Shown here one piece after another: positions 47,820-58,990 of a stretch of 64,000 nt of DNA (within the stretch, counting starts at the first letter, position 1; the number at the start of each line of letters is the position of its first letter). Origin of the DNA: Epiperipatus broadwayi (taxonomy: Eukaryota; Onychophora; Udeonychophora; Euonychophora; Peripatidae). The notes under the pieces were generated by a model. The model saw only the letters and a list, made by a program, of their open reading frames with translations, was not told where the DNA came from and made no database searches. The stretch lies in contig JAQFVV010006208.1 of NCBI GenBank assembly GCA_028023455.1, positions 11,116,984 to 11,180,983 of the forward strand, given 5' to 3'. The position numbers and the translations under genes are program-made.

Positions 47820-48000
47820 ATACATCAGGTGATTTAACTATTAAGCTTGTATTACAAATGTAATATAATAAGTGTGCTAATAGCTATAAACAAGCTGTTC
47901 TGATAAATGCTGGAAGAGAAAACATTTAAAATCTCTATCTAGAATTATCCCTATCTCCAAACCGGTTTCGAGCTGATGGTTCTCCTCAGTGAGATGCTAG
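47820..48000 (-). repeat. R1 repeat, single arm
   Basis: Contains 'gataaatgctggaagagaaa', 'atttaaaatctctatct' and the inverted core 'gagctgatggttctcctcag'. Matches the left arm of 53218-53583. Confidence 0.75.
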
Positions 48001-49287
48001 GATATTTATATTATATACATAGTAATATGACCACAAGAAATACGGTTTGCATCAATGTTTATAAAGTTCCTTAGATTAAGCTTTTTTTGTGGCTTGTTTA
48101 ATATTATATTCACTTCATTGTTGAGTTTGTACAGTAGAATGGTTGAAGTAATCATTAAGAATGATACACAACTCTGTAAATAAATATAAAAGTATTTATA
48201 ATGTGAATTTACAATACAAAATATATATATGCTATTTCATATAAACAATATATAAATATTTTAATACAATGATTTGCTTCAGTTATAGCTGGCAAACTGT
48301 GCAAGTGTAGTTGTTAGCAGTATAGCTAATGTTTGAGAAGAAATGCTAAGAACTCCTTTTTGAATGCTGACACTTCTAGCCTACGGGTGACTTGTTTTGT
48401 GTGTAGGTATAGTAATGACTGTAGCTAACAATTTCCTGCTCCATGTTTGAGCAGGTTTCACTGGATTCTACATAATTGTGGACAATACGATATTGCTTAA
48501 CATTTGAAAGGTGCTGTCCCTTTCCCCTCTTAAACGGATCTCAATATACAGCAAAAATCCCATTCCCTTACCAGTAACAGTTGGATTCACTAAACTAGCT
48601 TTCCAATTGGCCTGTTTATGCCATTAGCTATTTATTTCCTTTTATTACTATTTCATTGGTCAGTTTTATTGTAATATAATCCAATCTTTGATAATATTGT
48701 TAAGCTTCTGCTGAATTAGGGTGAGTTCACAACAATTACAATACTCATCCTGTGTGGTTTGGTGCAATTGATAGAGAAGTAGACTCTGGAACTAATGGCT
48801 TGTGGATCACAGCCAAGATCTGCCCATTTTGTTGTTTAAAGTTCTTTTATGGATCCTTAACAATAAAGTATCGAATTATTATTATGATACATGACTTCCT
48901 CAACATAATGATACTTCCATCTACCATTATTAATTAATATTAATTACTAGACTAACATACCTTTAGATAAATAAAATAATAGTATAAGATTAATGTAAAT
49001 TAGTACCTTGGGCTCAGTCTAGTCAATGTAGAATCACCAAGGAAACATCAGATAAAATGTCTGCTGTTAGTCCAAAATGGAAAAGTAATCTACTACAATA
49101 GGTATAAGCATATGATTACAGTGCTTACTTTGTATAACAAATGTAGAGCATAAGAGTTAGAAAAATTAAAACCCAAGCAGAAAATTCTCTCAGAATATCT
49201 GCTCTTAAGGATCCAAAAGCAGCTTGGGTTATGTTATAGGTTTCACTGATCTAAACTATAATTTCTGCAAGTTTAACAGCAGCTAAT
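48001..49287. other. AT-rich stretch, one tRNA-like remnant
   Basis: At 48757-48830 'ttggtgcaattgatagagaa' resembles a tRNA A box and 'gtggatcacagcc' a weak B box, so an old SINE is possible. Otherwise nothing recognised. Confidence 0.35.
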
Positions 49288-49510
49288 AAAATAGGCAAAA
49301 CTCTCCATACAGTAGTGCCACCTTGTGCCAACTAGAGTAATCAATGGATGCCAGAAGATTTGTGCATAAAATCCCCATCTAGTGTCTACTCATCCAATAT
49401 CGTCAGATTAGTTTCTGGCTTGTGGCCTTCGTCAGTGAGGAGCCTTGGATCTGAGAGCACTGCACCTAGATCTCAGGATCTAATGCAACCTTCCAGCAGC
49501 CATTGACTTA
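49288..49510 (+). repeat. R2 repeat, partial
   Basis: Starts 'aaaataggcaaaactctcc' and continues through 'agtaatcaatggatgccaga', the core and 'gatctgagagcactgcacct' to 'ccttccagcagcca'. The distal inverted end is missing. Confidence 0.8.
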
Positions 49511-50097
49511 AAACAGCTAATAATGTATGGCTATATAGTTTTGTAATATTTAAGGAATCTTATCTTTAAACTTGTATAAAAGTGATCATGCTGTATTGTT
49601 TTTAACTTCTTATATAGCTCTCTTTTGGATTAATATATTTTAATTTATTAAATCCCCCAAAAATGTGTATTACTGATTTTTTCTGGATATAAAGTATAAA
49701 CTCAATAAAGTAGGTAAACCATCAAAATGACAGTAGTGTGTAACAATTCCACTGGCAAGCCTGCCTTTTCCCCTTTGTTCAGTCAGGATTGAGCAGATAT
49801 ACCGTTTGCTTTCAAGAATGTTACTCTTAGAACTAACTAAATTGATCAAGAAAGTGCTAAATTCATAAATAGCAAACAGAAATAGTAAATATATGATATA
49901 CTGAAAATTGGCATTGTATATTGCAAAGGTATAAATGGGAAAGGTATCTTATTGATTATTCAACGAATTGAATACGCCAAAAATCTGTAGCAATATAAAT
50001 GGGCCAACTGAAATTGATAGAGTCAAACAAATTGAGCAAGGTTAATCTGTGACAGAATAAATTTGAGCAATAATTTTTCCTAAGCCCTACAAATCAA

Positions 50098-50225
50098 AAC
50101 AGGCAACACTCTCCATACAGTAGTGCCACTCAGTGCAAGCCAGAGTAATCAATAGCTGCCAGAAGGCTTGTGCATAAAATCCATATCTAGTGCCTACTTA
50201 TCTAATATCCTTAGACTAGTTATTA
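50098..50225 (+). repeat. R2 repeat, 5' portion only
   Basis: 'aaacaggcaacactctcca' to 'atccttagactagtta', cut off inside the core. Confidence 0.75.
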
Positions 50226-50698
50226 TTATAGCACAATATATTAAGTAATAGTTAATATCAGGTTTAATTTACAAAAGAACCTTTTTATATTATGCAATAA
50301 AATTTACAAAAGTAAACTTAGCAATTATACAATATCAATAATTTATCAACTAGCTCTTTATGTTCGAATAATAACAATAACTCATTTTATTTAATCCTAA
50401 CAAGATAAAACATCAATAATATTTTAATAAATATAAATATGTAAATATAGAATGATGATTTATTATAGCCTAAATAACAATTTGATGTCTATAAAAACAT
50501 TAAGCTCACCTTTGATAATTGCTGAATTCCAATAGAGCATAAAATCTGTATTTTCTTAGTTAAATTTCAAATGTTTATGATTGCATAGAGACTTTGAATT
50601 ATTATTTTTATATTATGTATTTAATAAGACTATAAACTCAAATTTAACATATATAATGACAACTTTATTTACAAAATAAATGAAATATATATATATAT
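50226..50698. other. AT-rich spacer, nothing recognised
   Basis: No feature matched. Confidence 0.4.
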
Positions 50699-50901
50699 CA
50701 GTGGGTCTCAACCTTCCTAATACCATGATCATTTAATACAGTTCCTAATGTTGAGGTGACCCCCAACCATAAAATTATTTTTGTATGTAATGGAGTTGGC
50801 ACAATAATGATATCATACCAGATACTCCAATGGTCTTAGGCAACCCCTGTGAAAGGGTTGTTTGACCCTCAAAGGAATTGCGATCCACAGGTTGAGAACT
50901 G
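50699..50901. mobile_element. SPIN-like miniature hAT element (203 bp)
   Basis: Begins CAGTGGGTCTCAACCTTCC and ends 'ccacaggttgagaactg', the inverted hAT termini. Internal blocks 'ttaatacagttcctaatgtt', 'gtgacccccaaccataaa' and 'gatggtcttaggcaacccc', 'tgtgaaagggttgtttgacc' match, from memory, the ends of SPIN (Space Invaders) elements, a hAT family known for horizontal transfer among distant animals. The internal part is deleted, as in SPIN miniature copies. The 8 bp on each side ('atatatat', 'atgatata') are a poor duplication in AT-rich DNA. It carries no gene. Confidence 0.8.
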
Positions 50902-52093
50902 ATGATATATATAATGAATAAAATAAGATGTTATTTAATATATTCAATAGTTTATACTATAATGTCTTTAGTACAGAAAATATTTATTTATATTATCTTC
51001 AATAAACAATAAATAATAAATATAAAAAAATATTAGTTCACCTATCAATCTTTTCTATTACAAATAAAATAAATTTCTAGTTGTTCTTTACATATATATG
51101 TACATACCAAACAATTATCAAGCATTTACTTTACTTATATATCGATTTTATGTTCAATATCAGATGCTAAATGAATGAAAAGCAGTTATTAAAATAATAA
51201 TTTAATATAATTATTTAACTTCTTAATTTGAATAAAAGTTTCTTTCTGGTTCCTTATACATATATATATCACATTTATACACATACATACCTTAAATGAC
51301 CCTAAAATAATATAATACAAGTAACAATTAAATAGATAAAACATATGACCTATTGATTAAATAGTGATAAAATACCAATTAATGTCAAAACACAAAACAT
51401 TCAACAATTTTAAAGTTCCTTTGTTAAATTCACATGAAGAGAAATCCATGAAATGATATTTTCAAAAAACATAATCTCAAGAGCTCATTTCCTTTCATAA
51501 GTTAATAAAGTTTATTAAGATAGATAATCCTTGAGAGATTATAATGAAGTTCACATTAAAAATGATTAAATTGCTATTTGATCAAATTCAAATCATTATC
51601 CATTTGATCATAACCTTGGTGAATTATTTATTGGCATAATAGATGCATATATATTAATCCATACAACAAAACTTTATATGTTTTATAATATTTAGAATGC
51701 ACTTAAAATAAATTCCATTTCTTTCAGCTGTTATAAAAGACAACCTCACAAAAGACTAATTGTCTTTTGGAGTAAATATTATCCTTACTTGGTCTACCAT
51801 ATTTTTTTGAAAAATACATTTTGTTTTAAACTTCATTTACTGCAAACATGGTATACTAACTAAAATCATAGATAGAATGTTTTTTAATTTAAATCATGGA
51901 CATATTATATAAATTGTTTATTAACATAATATTTAGGTCATTGACCTAGATAGAGTATCTAATGATAAACTCAAACTTAATCTTTTCAATACACTGAGTT
52001 ATTATTTCACTTTACTACAGTTTTTACAAATACAATAGCATTCTTGAACAAAATGTGTTCTTTCACTTTAAAAAATATATTTTAAAATAAAAA
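50902..52093. other. AT-rich spacer, nothing recognised
   Basis: No gene, RNA or repeat matched. Confidence 0.4.
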
Positions 52094-52281
52094 TATGATA
52101 ATATTAAATCATGCTATCAAAGCTGTAACAACAAATATAATGATTTCAAAGAAAGAATCATAACCGGCTATGAATATGAGAAGTACATCTTCTTGAAAGC
52201 ACTCAGCCATTTAATTTAGTTTTATATTTGTTGTTACAGCTTTACGTTGGAGGTGTGATAGCACGATTTAATACTATCATA
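52094..52281. mobile_element. MITE-like foldback R7 (about 188 bp)
   Basis: Left end 'tatgataatattaaatcatg' and right end 'gcacgatttaatactatcat' are inverted. Just inside, 'aagctgtaacaacaaatata' pairs with 'tatatttgttgttacagctt'. The middle has no ORF. One copy only in the window. Confidence 0.65.
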
Positions 52282-53175
52282 TTGAAGACAAGCGTAAATT
52301 ATAAATCTACAGGTTATTACTTAAAATAAAAATAAGAATACTATCATTTTATAATTAATCTCTTATTATAAAACTACAAATCAGCAAATAAAAATAAATA
52401 AATAAATACACACAAAAAAGTATTATATCTGTTTAACATAAAATATTATTACATTTTCAGATATTTTTATAACAATATTGTTTTAAAACATATATGATTT
52501 TAAACTTATACAATAATATAAATATGCACACACATACCAGATCATGCATATATATTAAACCATAGCCTGTTATTTATTTGTTAGTCTATTGTTGTTAAAA
52601 TATGCAATAAAATAAAATAGTAATATAAAAACCTATCAGAATTTATATTTTGAAATTTATGTAGCAAGATATAAAATTTAACGTAATAAATGATCAATTG
52701 TATTACTTAAATAAATAAAAAAATAAATTGCAAATATTATTTTGTATTCTGATGTATCTACAATAACCCCAAAATTAATATATACACCATTTTATTACCT
52801 TAAACAGTTAATAACATATAAACTATGACAATTTTTTTTTAAATATGTCAATATTCTTTTTAAAACCTAATCAAGGATGGTACAAAATATATTACATACA
52901 TCATTATAACATTGTATATATTAAAATTTTGCATTGTATCTTTTATAGAAGCTCACTGTTATAGGATTATTAGTCATTTATGGTGATTTTAAAGATATAT
53001 TTCCAATTCATTATATTTAAAAGTGAGACACAGATTCCCTATCAGTAATGTAAAAAAATGAAATAATTCCATTTAAGAATGCTTTGTTAAGATTCTAAAA
53101 TTATGATGGTAAGGTCATAAGATCAACTGGCAAGTTTTCAATTTACTGGATTTGATTCTATTGAAACGATTGTTA
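52282..53175. other. AT-rich spacer, nothing recognised
   Basis: Only AT-rich and simple-repeat runs seen. Confidence 0.4.
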
Positions 53176-53985
53176 ATAATCAATAAAGCAAGTCATATAT
53201 AGCGTGACATTGCTTTATAAAAGCTTGTATTTACAAAAATGCAATATAGAGGGCGTACCAATAGCTCAAATAAGCTCTTCTTAATAAGTGAAGTAAGAGA
53301 AAATATTTAAAATCTCTATCTGGAATATTCTTATCCCCAGACCAATTGATTTCAAGCTTATGGCTCACTTCAGTGAGCAGTTAGAACATTCAGACCCAAA
53401 ATATCAACTCAAAACCTGGCATTTATTTAATATGTAACTATTGAGAAAAAACTGAAATTTTCAGACATAAAAGACTTTAACTTCAGCTATCTAACTCAAA
53501 TAGCTATAGGGGAAGGAACTAAATCCAGATCTACCATATATTAATAGCCCTAGCATCACCAAAACCTTAAAGGTAAAATTATGATAATCAATAAAGCAAG
53601 TCCTATATATCGTGACACTGCTTTAAGGTTTTGGCAATGCTAGGGCTATTAATATATGGTAGACCTGAATTTTGTTCAGTCCTATATAGCTATTTGAGTT
53701 AAATAGCTAAAGTTAAAGACTTTTTTATGTCTGAAAATTTCAGAGTTTCTTCTCAATAGTTACGGATTAAATAAGTGCTGGGTTTTGATATTTTGGGATC
53801 TGGTGTCTGAATGGTCTAGTTCCTTACTGAGATGAGCCATAAGCTCGAAATCAATTGATCTGGGGATAAGAATATTTCAGATAGATTTTAAATATTTTCT
53901 CTTACTGCACTTATTAATAAAAGCTTGTTTGAGCTATTGGTATGCTCTCTATATTACATTTTTGAAACAAATGTTGTAAAAGGAT
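53176..53985. repeat. R1 inverted pair with a 42-nt direct repeat at its left edge and centre
   Basis: Arms 53234-53577 and 53631-53975 are reverse complements with about 10 percent differences by eye. The spacer 53584-53625 ('ataatcaataaagcaagtc...tgcttta') is the same, bar three mismatches, as 53176-53217 just outside the left arm. The core occurs in both arms ('ctcacttcagtgag' and 'cttactgagatgagcc'). Confidence 0.85.
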
Positions 53986-54803
53986 ATATTTATTGGATCG
54001 AGCATGGGGACTTTATTATTCATAATTTCTTAAGGGGTATTTCATGGTGAACTTGGATATGGTTTTCATAAAAGAGTAAAAGAATCCCTCAAAACATTCT
54101 ACAGAAGTTTATATTGATTCATTTCATTGGGAAATATGATGAAATAGATTATGAACAGTTACAATTAGGCTAGCATTTTAAGTTTTTCAGAAATAAGATT
54201 GCTTTCTGCAGAAGTTAAAAAGACAGCAGCAGAAGATGCTAAACAAACTAAAGTATTAGAACATTATCAATGTAAATGTATTTATGATGACATATGGTTT
54301 GTATCATCACCAAAGGCTCATCTTCAACCATTTGTTCATTGTTTTTCTATTTTTTTTACCTTTTTGAAATTAGGAAGGCCAAATTTTTTATGCACAGCTA
54401 TTAAATTTGATGAATAGGGTAGTTTCTGGAAATCTGCAATGCAGATAGAAGTTTCCATTCTGATTCTTTTAATATTGTGATAGAATAACGAACAACGGTT
54501 ATTTGTGTAATTTGAAGAATTCGGAGACTCACTATTCACCATTCCCTGATAGCCTCAGTTCATTAATAACGGTGCTGCTGTAATTAACAATTTCCTTTTT
54601 CTCATGAGGTTACTTATAATTCTAACATCTTTATTTAATGCTAGATCAATTATATGCATGCTAATTGCTTAATTCGTATGCACTTGTAAAAAAAAATTAG
54701 TTTCTAACTTCAGCGAAAAAAATAAATAAAGAACAACAAAATTTCAAAAACAAGTTTTGTGACAATTATGTGAATCAATCTATATTGTATAGTTTAATTT
54801 AGG
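53986..54803. other. AT-rich stretch, possible transposase debris
   Basis: 54000-54540 has plus-strand readings such as KNRIETVIYIDSFHWEI-like broken pieces that I cannot assign. No intact ORF. Confidence 0.3.
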
Positions 54804-56994
54804 GTTTATATGCTTTAATTTTAGCATATTTGTTGACCAAGTTACACCACACCTGAATTCATTTATTTGAATATGTCAGATAGTCTCACTAATGCAACTA
54901 TTTTTCCTGGTCAAACAACCCCAGTATATAATAATTAAATTTAATAATAGTCAGAGAAGAACTAGTTTCCAATTTATTTAATAGGTGCCAAAATTCTTTA
55001 TGGGAATCCACTGGCTCTCCCCTCCCTATCTATAATAATTGATGTGATGCATTGTGATTTCTCATTATATTTGGTTCGGGAATCTCTCAGCAACTATTCC
55101 CAGAGAAATCTGTTAGCCACTTTACCTTCCCTTTCCATTCTCCACCCTGTTTTTCCATAACTTCCTCCATCCCATTTCCACAACATAATCTTTGTCAACT
55201 CCATGGCCTTTATATATAAATTCCCCTTATCTTTTCACAAACCCAGCATAAAAATCAATAACTCACTTTCTGTATAATCACTTTGTTCATATTTAGTCTT
55301 CCATAACTTCATTATTTGTACCCTTACCACTTCCAAGCATTTACAGTGAAGTAACAGATGCCCAATATTTTCTATGCCTTCCTTACACAACTTGCAAACT
55401 AAATCATTCATATTTTTCCATTTACGTGTATATTCCTTGTCGCTAAAGATCTCGTTCGAGTCTTAAACAATAAATTACTTTCCTCACTATTATCATAAAT
55501 TAACTGAAACCCAATGTTCTGTTTACTTCTATATATATTTAAACTCATTTTACTCTCCATACTAGTTCTCCATCTCTCCAACTCCCTATTCTTTGTTAAT
55601 ACTTCTATTCTTCTATCCCACTCTTTACCATTACAGCAGTCAACAATCCTACTAACACAATCATCCCACCTTTTGTACAAGTATACTGACATAAATTCTT
55701 TACCCAAATCTTCTGTATACCACATTACCTTTCTCACCCATCTTGTTGCCTGTCCTTTACTTGTAACCCAATTAAATACTATTTTGGCTATTCTTTTATT
55801 ATCCATAAACTGCAATCTACCGAACATTTTCATTTCGCATCTCTCATACAAAAACTTGACCATCCCATTTCTCCTTGAATGATTGTATATTGAATTGCTG
55901 CCCTCTGGAGGATTGTAATTTATAATAAGGCATTGGCATTTATATTTGGTAAACATATAATAATTTAGCTAATACTATAATAATTAAATTAAATAAACAC
56001 AGAATAAATTATATTTCTATGATTTATTAATTTTATAATTTTAATACACATTTATTAGTAATACTAAAGGGAATAATAAATAAAAAAGTGGACACCTTTT
56101 TCATACAATACACAAGTTATTAGATGTAAATGACGAATATTTGAGTTCATAATAGCAAACTAATGTGTTTATTGAAGGTCAATTATAGGTCTTCAACAAA
56201 ACATAATTTTCTTAATGTGATCACATATACACAAGTAAAGTTTTTACCAGCAAATTTCAAATAATTATGTATATCATTGAGTGGATTACCATACGTGGTT
56301 TTGTTCTTACTGGGATCCATCGAGTGACCTCCATATCTGGGTATGCAGTCCAAGGTTTTAATCTTTACATAAGTGACAGAATGAAATCACAATATCATTG
56401 GAACTCCAGAAAGAAATGAAATATCAATGAATGAACTATTCTCTACTCACACATTTGATAGTGGTGAAATCTGCTGGTGAGAATATAATGAGGCATCTTG
56501 TAGTAGCTCCATAGAAAAAACTCAATTTATTGCAAATTTCTATCTGGTGCTACACAGAACATGTGAAAAGACCTATGCTCAGTAATATCCCCTTTTTTAT
56601 ACCCCTTCTAATTTGAGACCACTGTATATATCCTATTTACACCTTTTCTTTTATTTTTATCCCCATTTTAACTTTTACCAATTTACACATTTCTATTTTA
56701 TTTTTGTTTTCAAAGTTATCTTCTTCCTCCTTCAGTGGCCATCTTTAACTAATGGCAAAAGAATGCTGTAATTTCAATTTAAGTAATTATAATTACTTGA
56801 CAATAAGAATTTATATTCTTATCTCAATAAAATGAAAAGGTAAATTTTTTGCTATTCTTTTTTTTTAAATGTGGCTATAGAAAATACAATTTACACTGTA
56901 TCTAAAATAAACCAAACAGAATTGATAAAAATACCTATTTTATCTGTCTCGGAAATTTAATATTTTTAATTCTAAAATGCCAATGCTGATTGTA
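54804..56994 (-). repeat. LTR (3' LTR of the minus-strand element), split by a LINE
   Basis: From 'gtttatatgctttaatttt' to 'gccaatgctgattgtac', matching 58991-60341 along its length, except for the insert at 55036-55884. Without the insert it is about 1.34 kb. Confidence 0.82.
55036..55884 (-). pseudogene. 5'-truncated LINE ORF2 fragment inside the LTR
   Basis: On the minus strand the reading from about 55884 includes RRNGMVKFLYERCEMKMFGR, WVTSKGQATRWVRKV and RWDDCVSRIVDC. After a +1 slip in an A run near 55410 a zinc motif CKLC...HLLLHC (CX2CX8HX4C) follows, the usual C-terminal motif of L1/Tx1-like ORF2 proteins. The 3' UTR ends in 'cacaatgcatcacatcaa'. The open frame 55408-55956 starts in LTR sequence, so its first residues are not LINE. 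Same family as the tail at 2134-2243. Confidence 0.75.
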
Positions 56995-58130
56995 CAAGCA
57001 GTTGAGGAAAAGAATAAAATAGGGAGTTTAGCATCTTTTATTCTTAATAACTTACTAATTTTCTTTTTTTTTTTTGTTACTGATTTATCTGCCTACTGAC
57101 TGTTCATCTGCGGTGTGTGACTATTAAGCTCACACTTTAGGTCTAATATGGCAAATAAGGAGGAGTATTTCTGCATTCCCTGCACATATACAACACCCAT
57201 ATAAGTCGAATGATAAGAAACCCAAGTCTATCCACATTGAAGCATTGCTCAATTGAGTTCAAGACTTATAGGCTCATGGTAACTTAGTCTGTCTCCCCTT
57301 CCTGGGACCCTGCTACTGTTAGACTGATGGGCATTTAAGGTCTTATCATACTTAATGGTGTATGGAGCTCAGGGCTATGATTTCCCCCCTCTTAAATAGA
57401 CACCTACCCAATCACAACTGATATTTAGTCTACTATCAGCAGCCATTTCCTACTGTCTTCCTAATCAATCAACCTAGTACTTAATTACAATCAAGTTTCT
57501 CATCTCCTATTAATACATATCCATGGTCTTCAATGTTTAAGTCAGTCTGGTTTATCCTCTAATACTATTATCTTGATAAGATAAAGATGACTGAGCTTAT
57601 GGGGATCGAACCCCTTCCCTATGCTGTTCAATACCAATCTTTCCATTTGACATTGAGATCTTCCTCCCATCCTGATGTCTATATTGATTTCTACATGGGG
57701 ATGGAGATCTTGCCCAAATTCCTTTCCCTTTATTTTTAACTGGGGACCCCTTTCCCTTTCATTGACATTACAGTTATCTATAATATCATAGTATTAAGTT
57801 GGGGTTCACTCTTCTGGTTTGGTATTTTGTTAACATAGTTTGTCATTTGTTCCCCCTCCCCCATTTTTATTGCTGTTGTATGTGCCCCATCTGTTCAACA
57901 GTCTCATATCCAGTGCTTATTAACAGGTATCCCACTGGGTTGGAAAAATTTTGACAGAATATCTTGATGATTTTTTTTTGCCATCATTGTGCATGCTGTC
58001 AGTGCCTTCAGCTGCACCCCCGGCTTCCTAAAAAATGGCATATAATGCTCTTCTGCTTAAATTTTTCTTACAACATTTTGTTCTTGATCCTCTCTTGGTG
58101 GTCCTTGCACCAGTAACATTTTGTTAACAC
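56995..58130 (-). other. LTR-element interior without recognisable genes
   Basis: About 1.1 kb of relatively GC-rich sequence for this window. On the minus strand I see no intact frame and no pol motif. It may be rearranged gag-pol or unrelated filler as in TRIM/LARD-type elements. Confidence 0.4.
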
Positions 58131-58595
58131 TTATCCATATGGTGCACAGTCACCTGGTTTTTGAAGAGGGATTGCCACCATGCCTTGTGCCATACCCTGT
58201 AAATGACAAGTGAGAAAAGTCAACTTGACATCTTCAGACCTCGTGTTTATTGCAAAATATCTCTCAAAGCTATTTATGTGGTCCACCAGTGAGTCTCCAT
58301 CATGCCCATAAAACATTTTCAATTTTAAAAATAGATTAATTGTGCTTGGTGCATTTTCTTTATTCTCCACTAGCTTACCTGTCTCTGGACTTCCTTGTTT
58401 GTCTGATTCTACTCATGTCAGTTCTACACTATGTACTTTCTTTACTATCTTCTTGTCTATGACTTTTCCTAACTTCTCTCTCATTTCTTTAATTTCTGAC
58501 CTTTTCTCTTCTTTAAACTCACTTATTTCCTTTTTAATTTCTTCCTTAAAATCTGCCATTAACTCTTTGAATATTTTTCTTATTGATGGCTCCAT
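58131..58595 (-). pseudogene. LTR retrotransposon gag, N-terminal remnant
   Basis: One minus-strand frame from ATG 58595 to 58131 (155 codons including the end stop) is interrupted by a single TGA at 58415-58413. The first part is a highly charged coiled-coil-like stretch (KEEIKKEISEFKEEKRSEIK). The second holds a typical retrotransposon gag motif: FYGHDGDSLVDHINSFERYF, then DVKLTFLTCHLQGMA. Gag forms the particle that packages element RNA. An in-frame stop lies just upstream of the ATG, supporting this start. The rest of gag and all of pol are missing. Confidence 0.75.
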
Positions 58596-58782
58596 GTCTT
58601 CTTTTATCTCTTCTCTTCTGTCTTATGCCAACACCTTACTATCTTTTCCACTTCTTAATTGCATACAATTTCTATTATATTGACTTTATATCTTTTTTTT
58701 CTCTATAACTCATATAGATTACTTGGACTTTTATTTTCTATGACACAGCTAATGTTTTATTTTCTTAGTCATTTTATTTCAG

Positions 58783-58807
58783 NNNNNNNNNNNNNNNNNN
58801 NNNNNNN
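58783..58807. other. Assembly gap (25 N)
   Basis: 25 consecutive N within the leader of the LTR element. True length unknown; repeat collapse here is possible. Confidence 0.99.
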
Positions 58808-58947
58808 CCCTGTTGCCACTTTTCATTATAGCTTCTTTATTTTCTGTTTATGTCTACTTTTTTACCCCCTAGCTATATATGTGATTTCTTTTTTTTTAAA
58901 ATCTATTCTTTATACTTCCCATTCTTACTCTCAGGTTTGTGTTTCAA

Positions 58948-58965
58948 GCCCTACGTTGGGTACCA
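58948..58965 (-). promoter_or_regulatory. Primer-binding site, tRNA-Lys(CUU) type
   Basis: The minus strand reads TGGTACCCAACGTAGGGC, about 25 nt inside the right LTR. It matches 15 of 18 bases of the site complementary to the 3' end of animal tRNA-Lys(CUU), TGGCGCCCAACGTGGGGC. It fixes the element's orientation. Confidence 0.7.
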
Positions 58966-58990
58966 TTCTACCATTTATTAGTAATTTACA

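Noticed and set aside
55408-55956. 182-codon host gene
   Set aside because: It is a chimera: the first residues are LTR sequence and the rest a LINE ORF2 fragment.
58342-58683. Plus-strand Ser/Leu/Phe-rich ORF
   Set aside because: Antisense shadow of the gag coiled-coil region.
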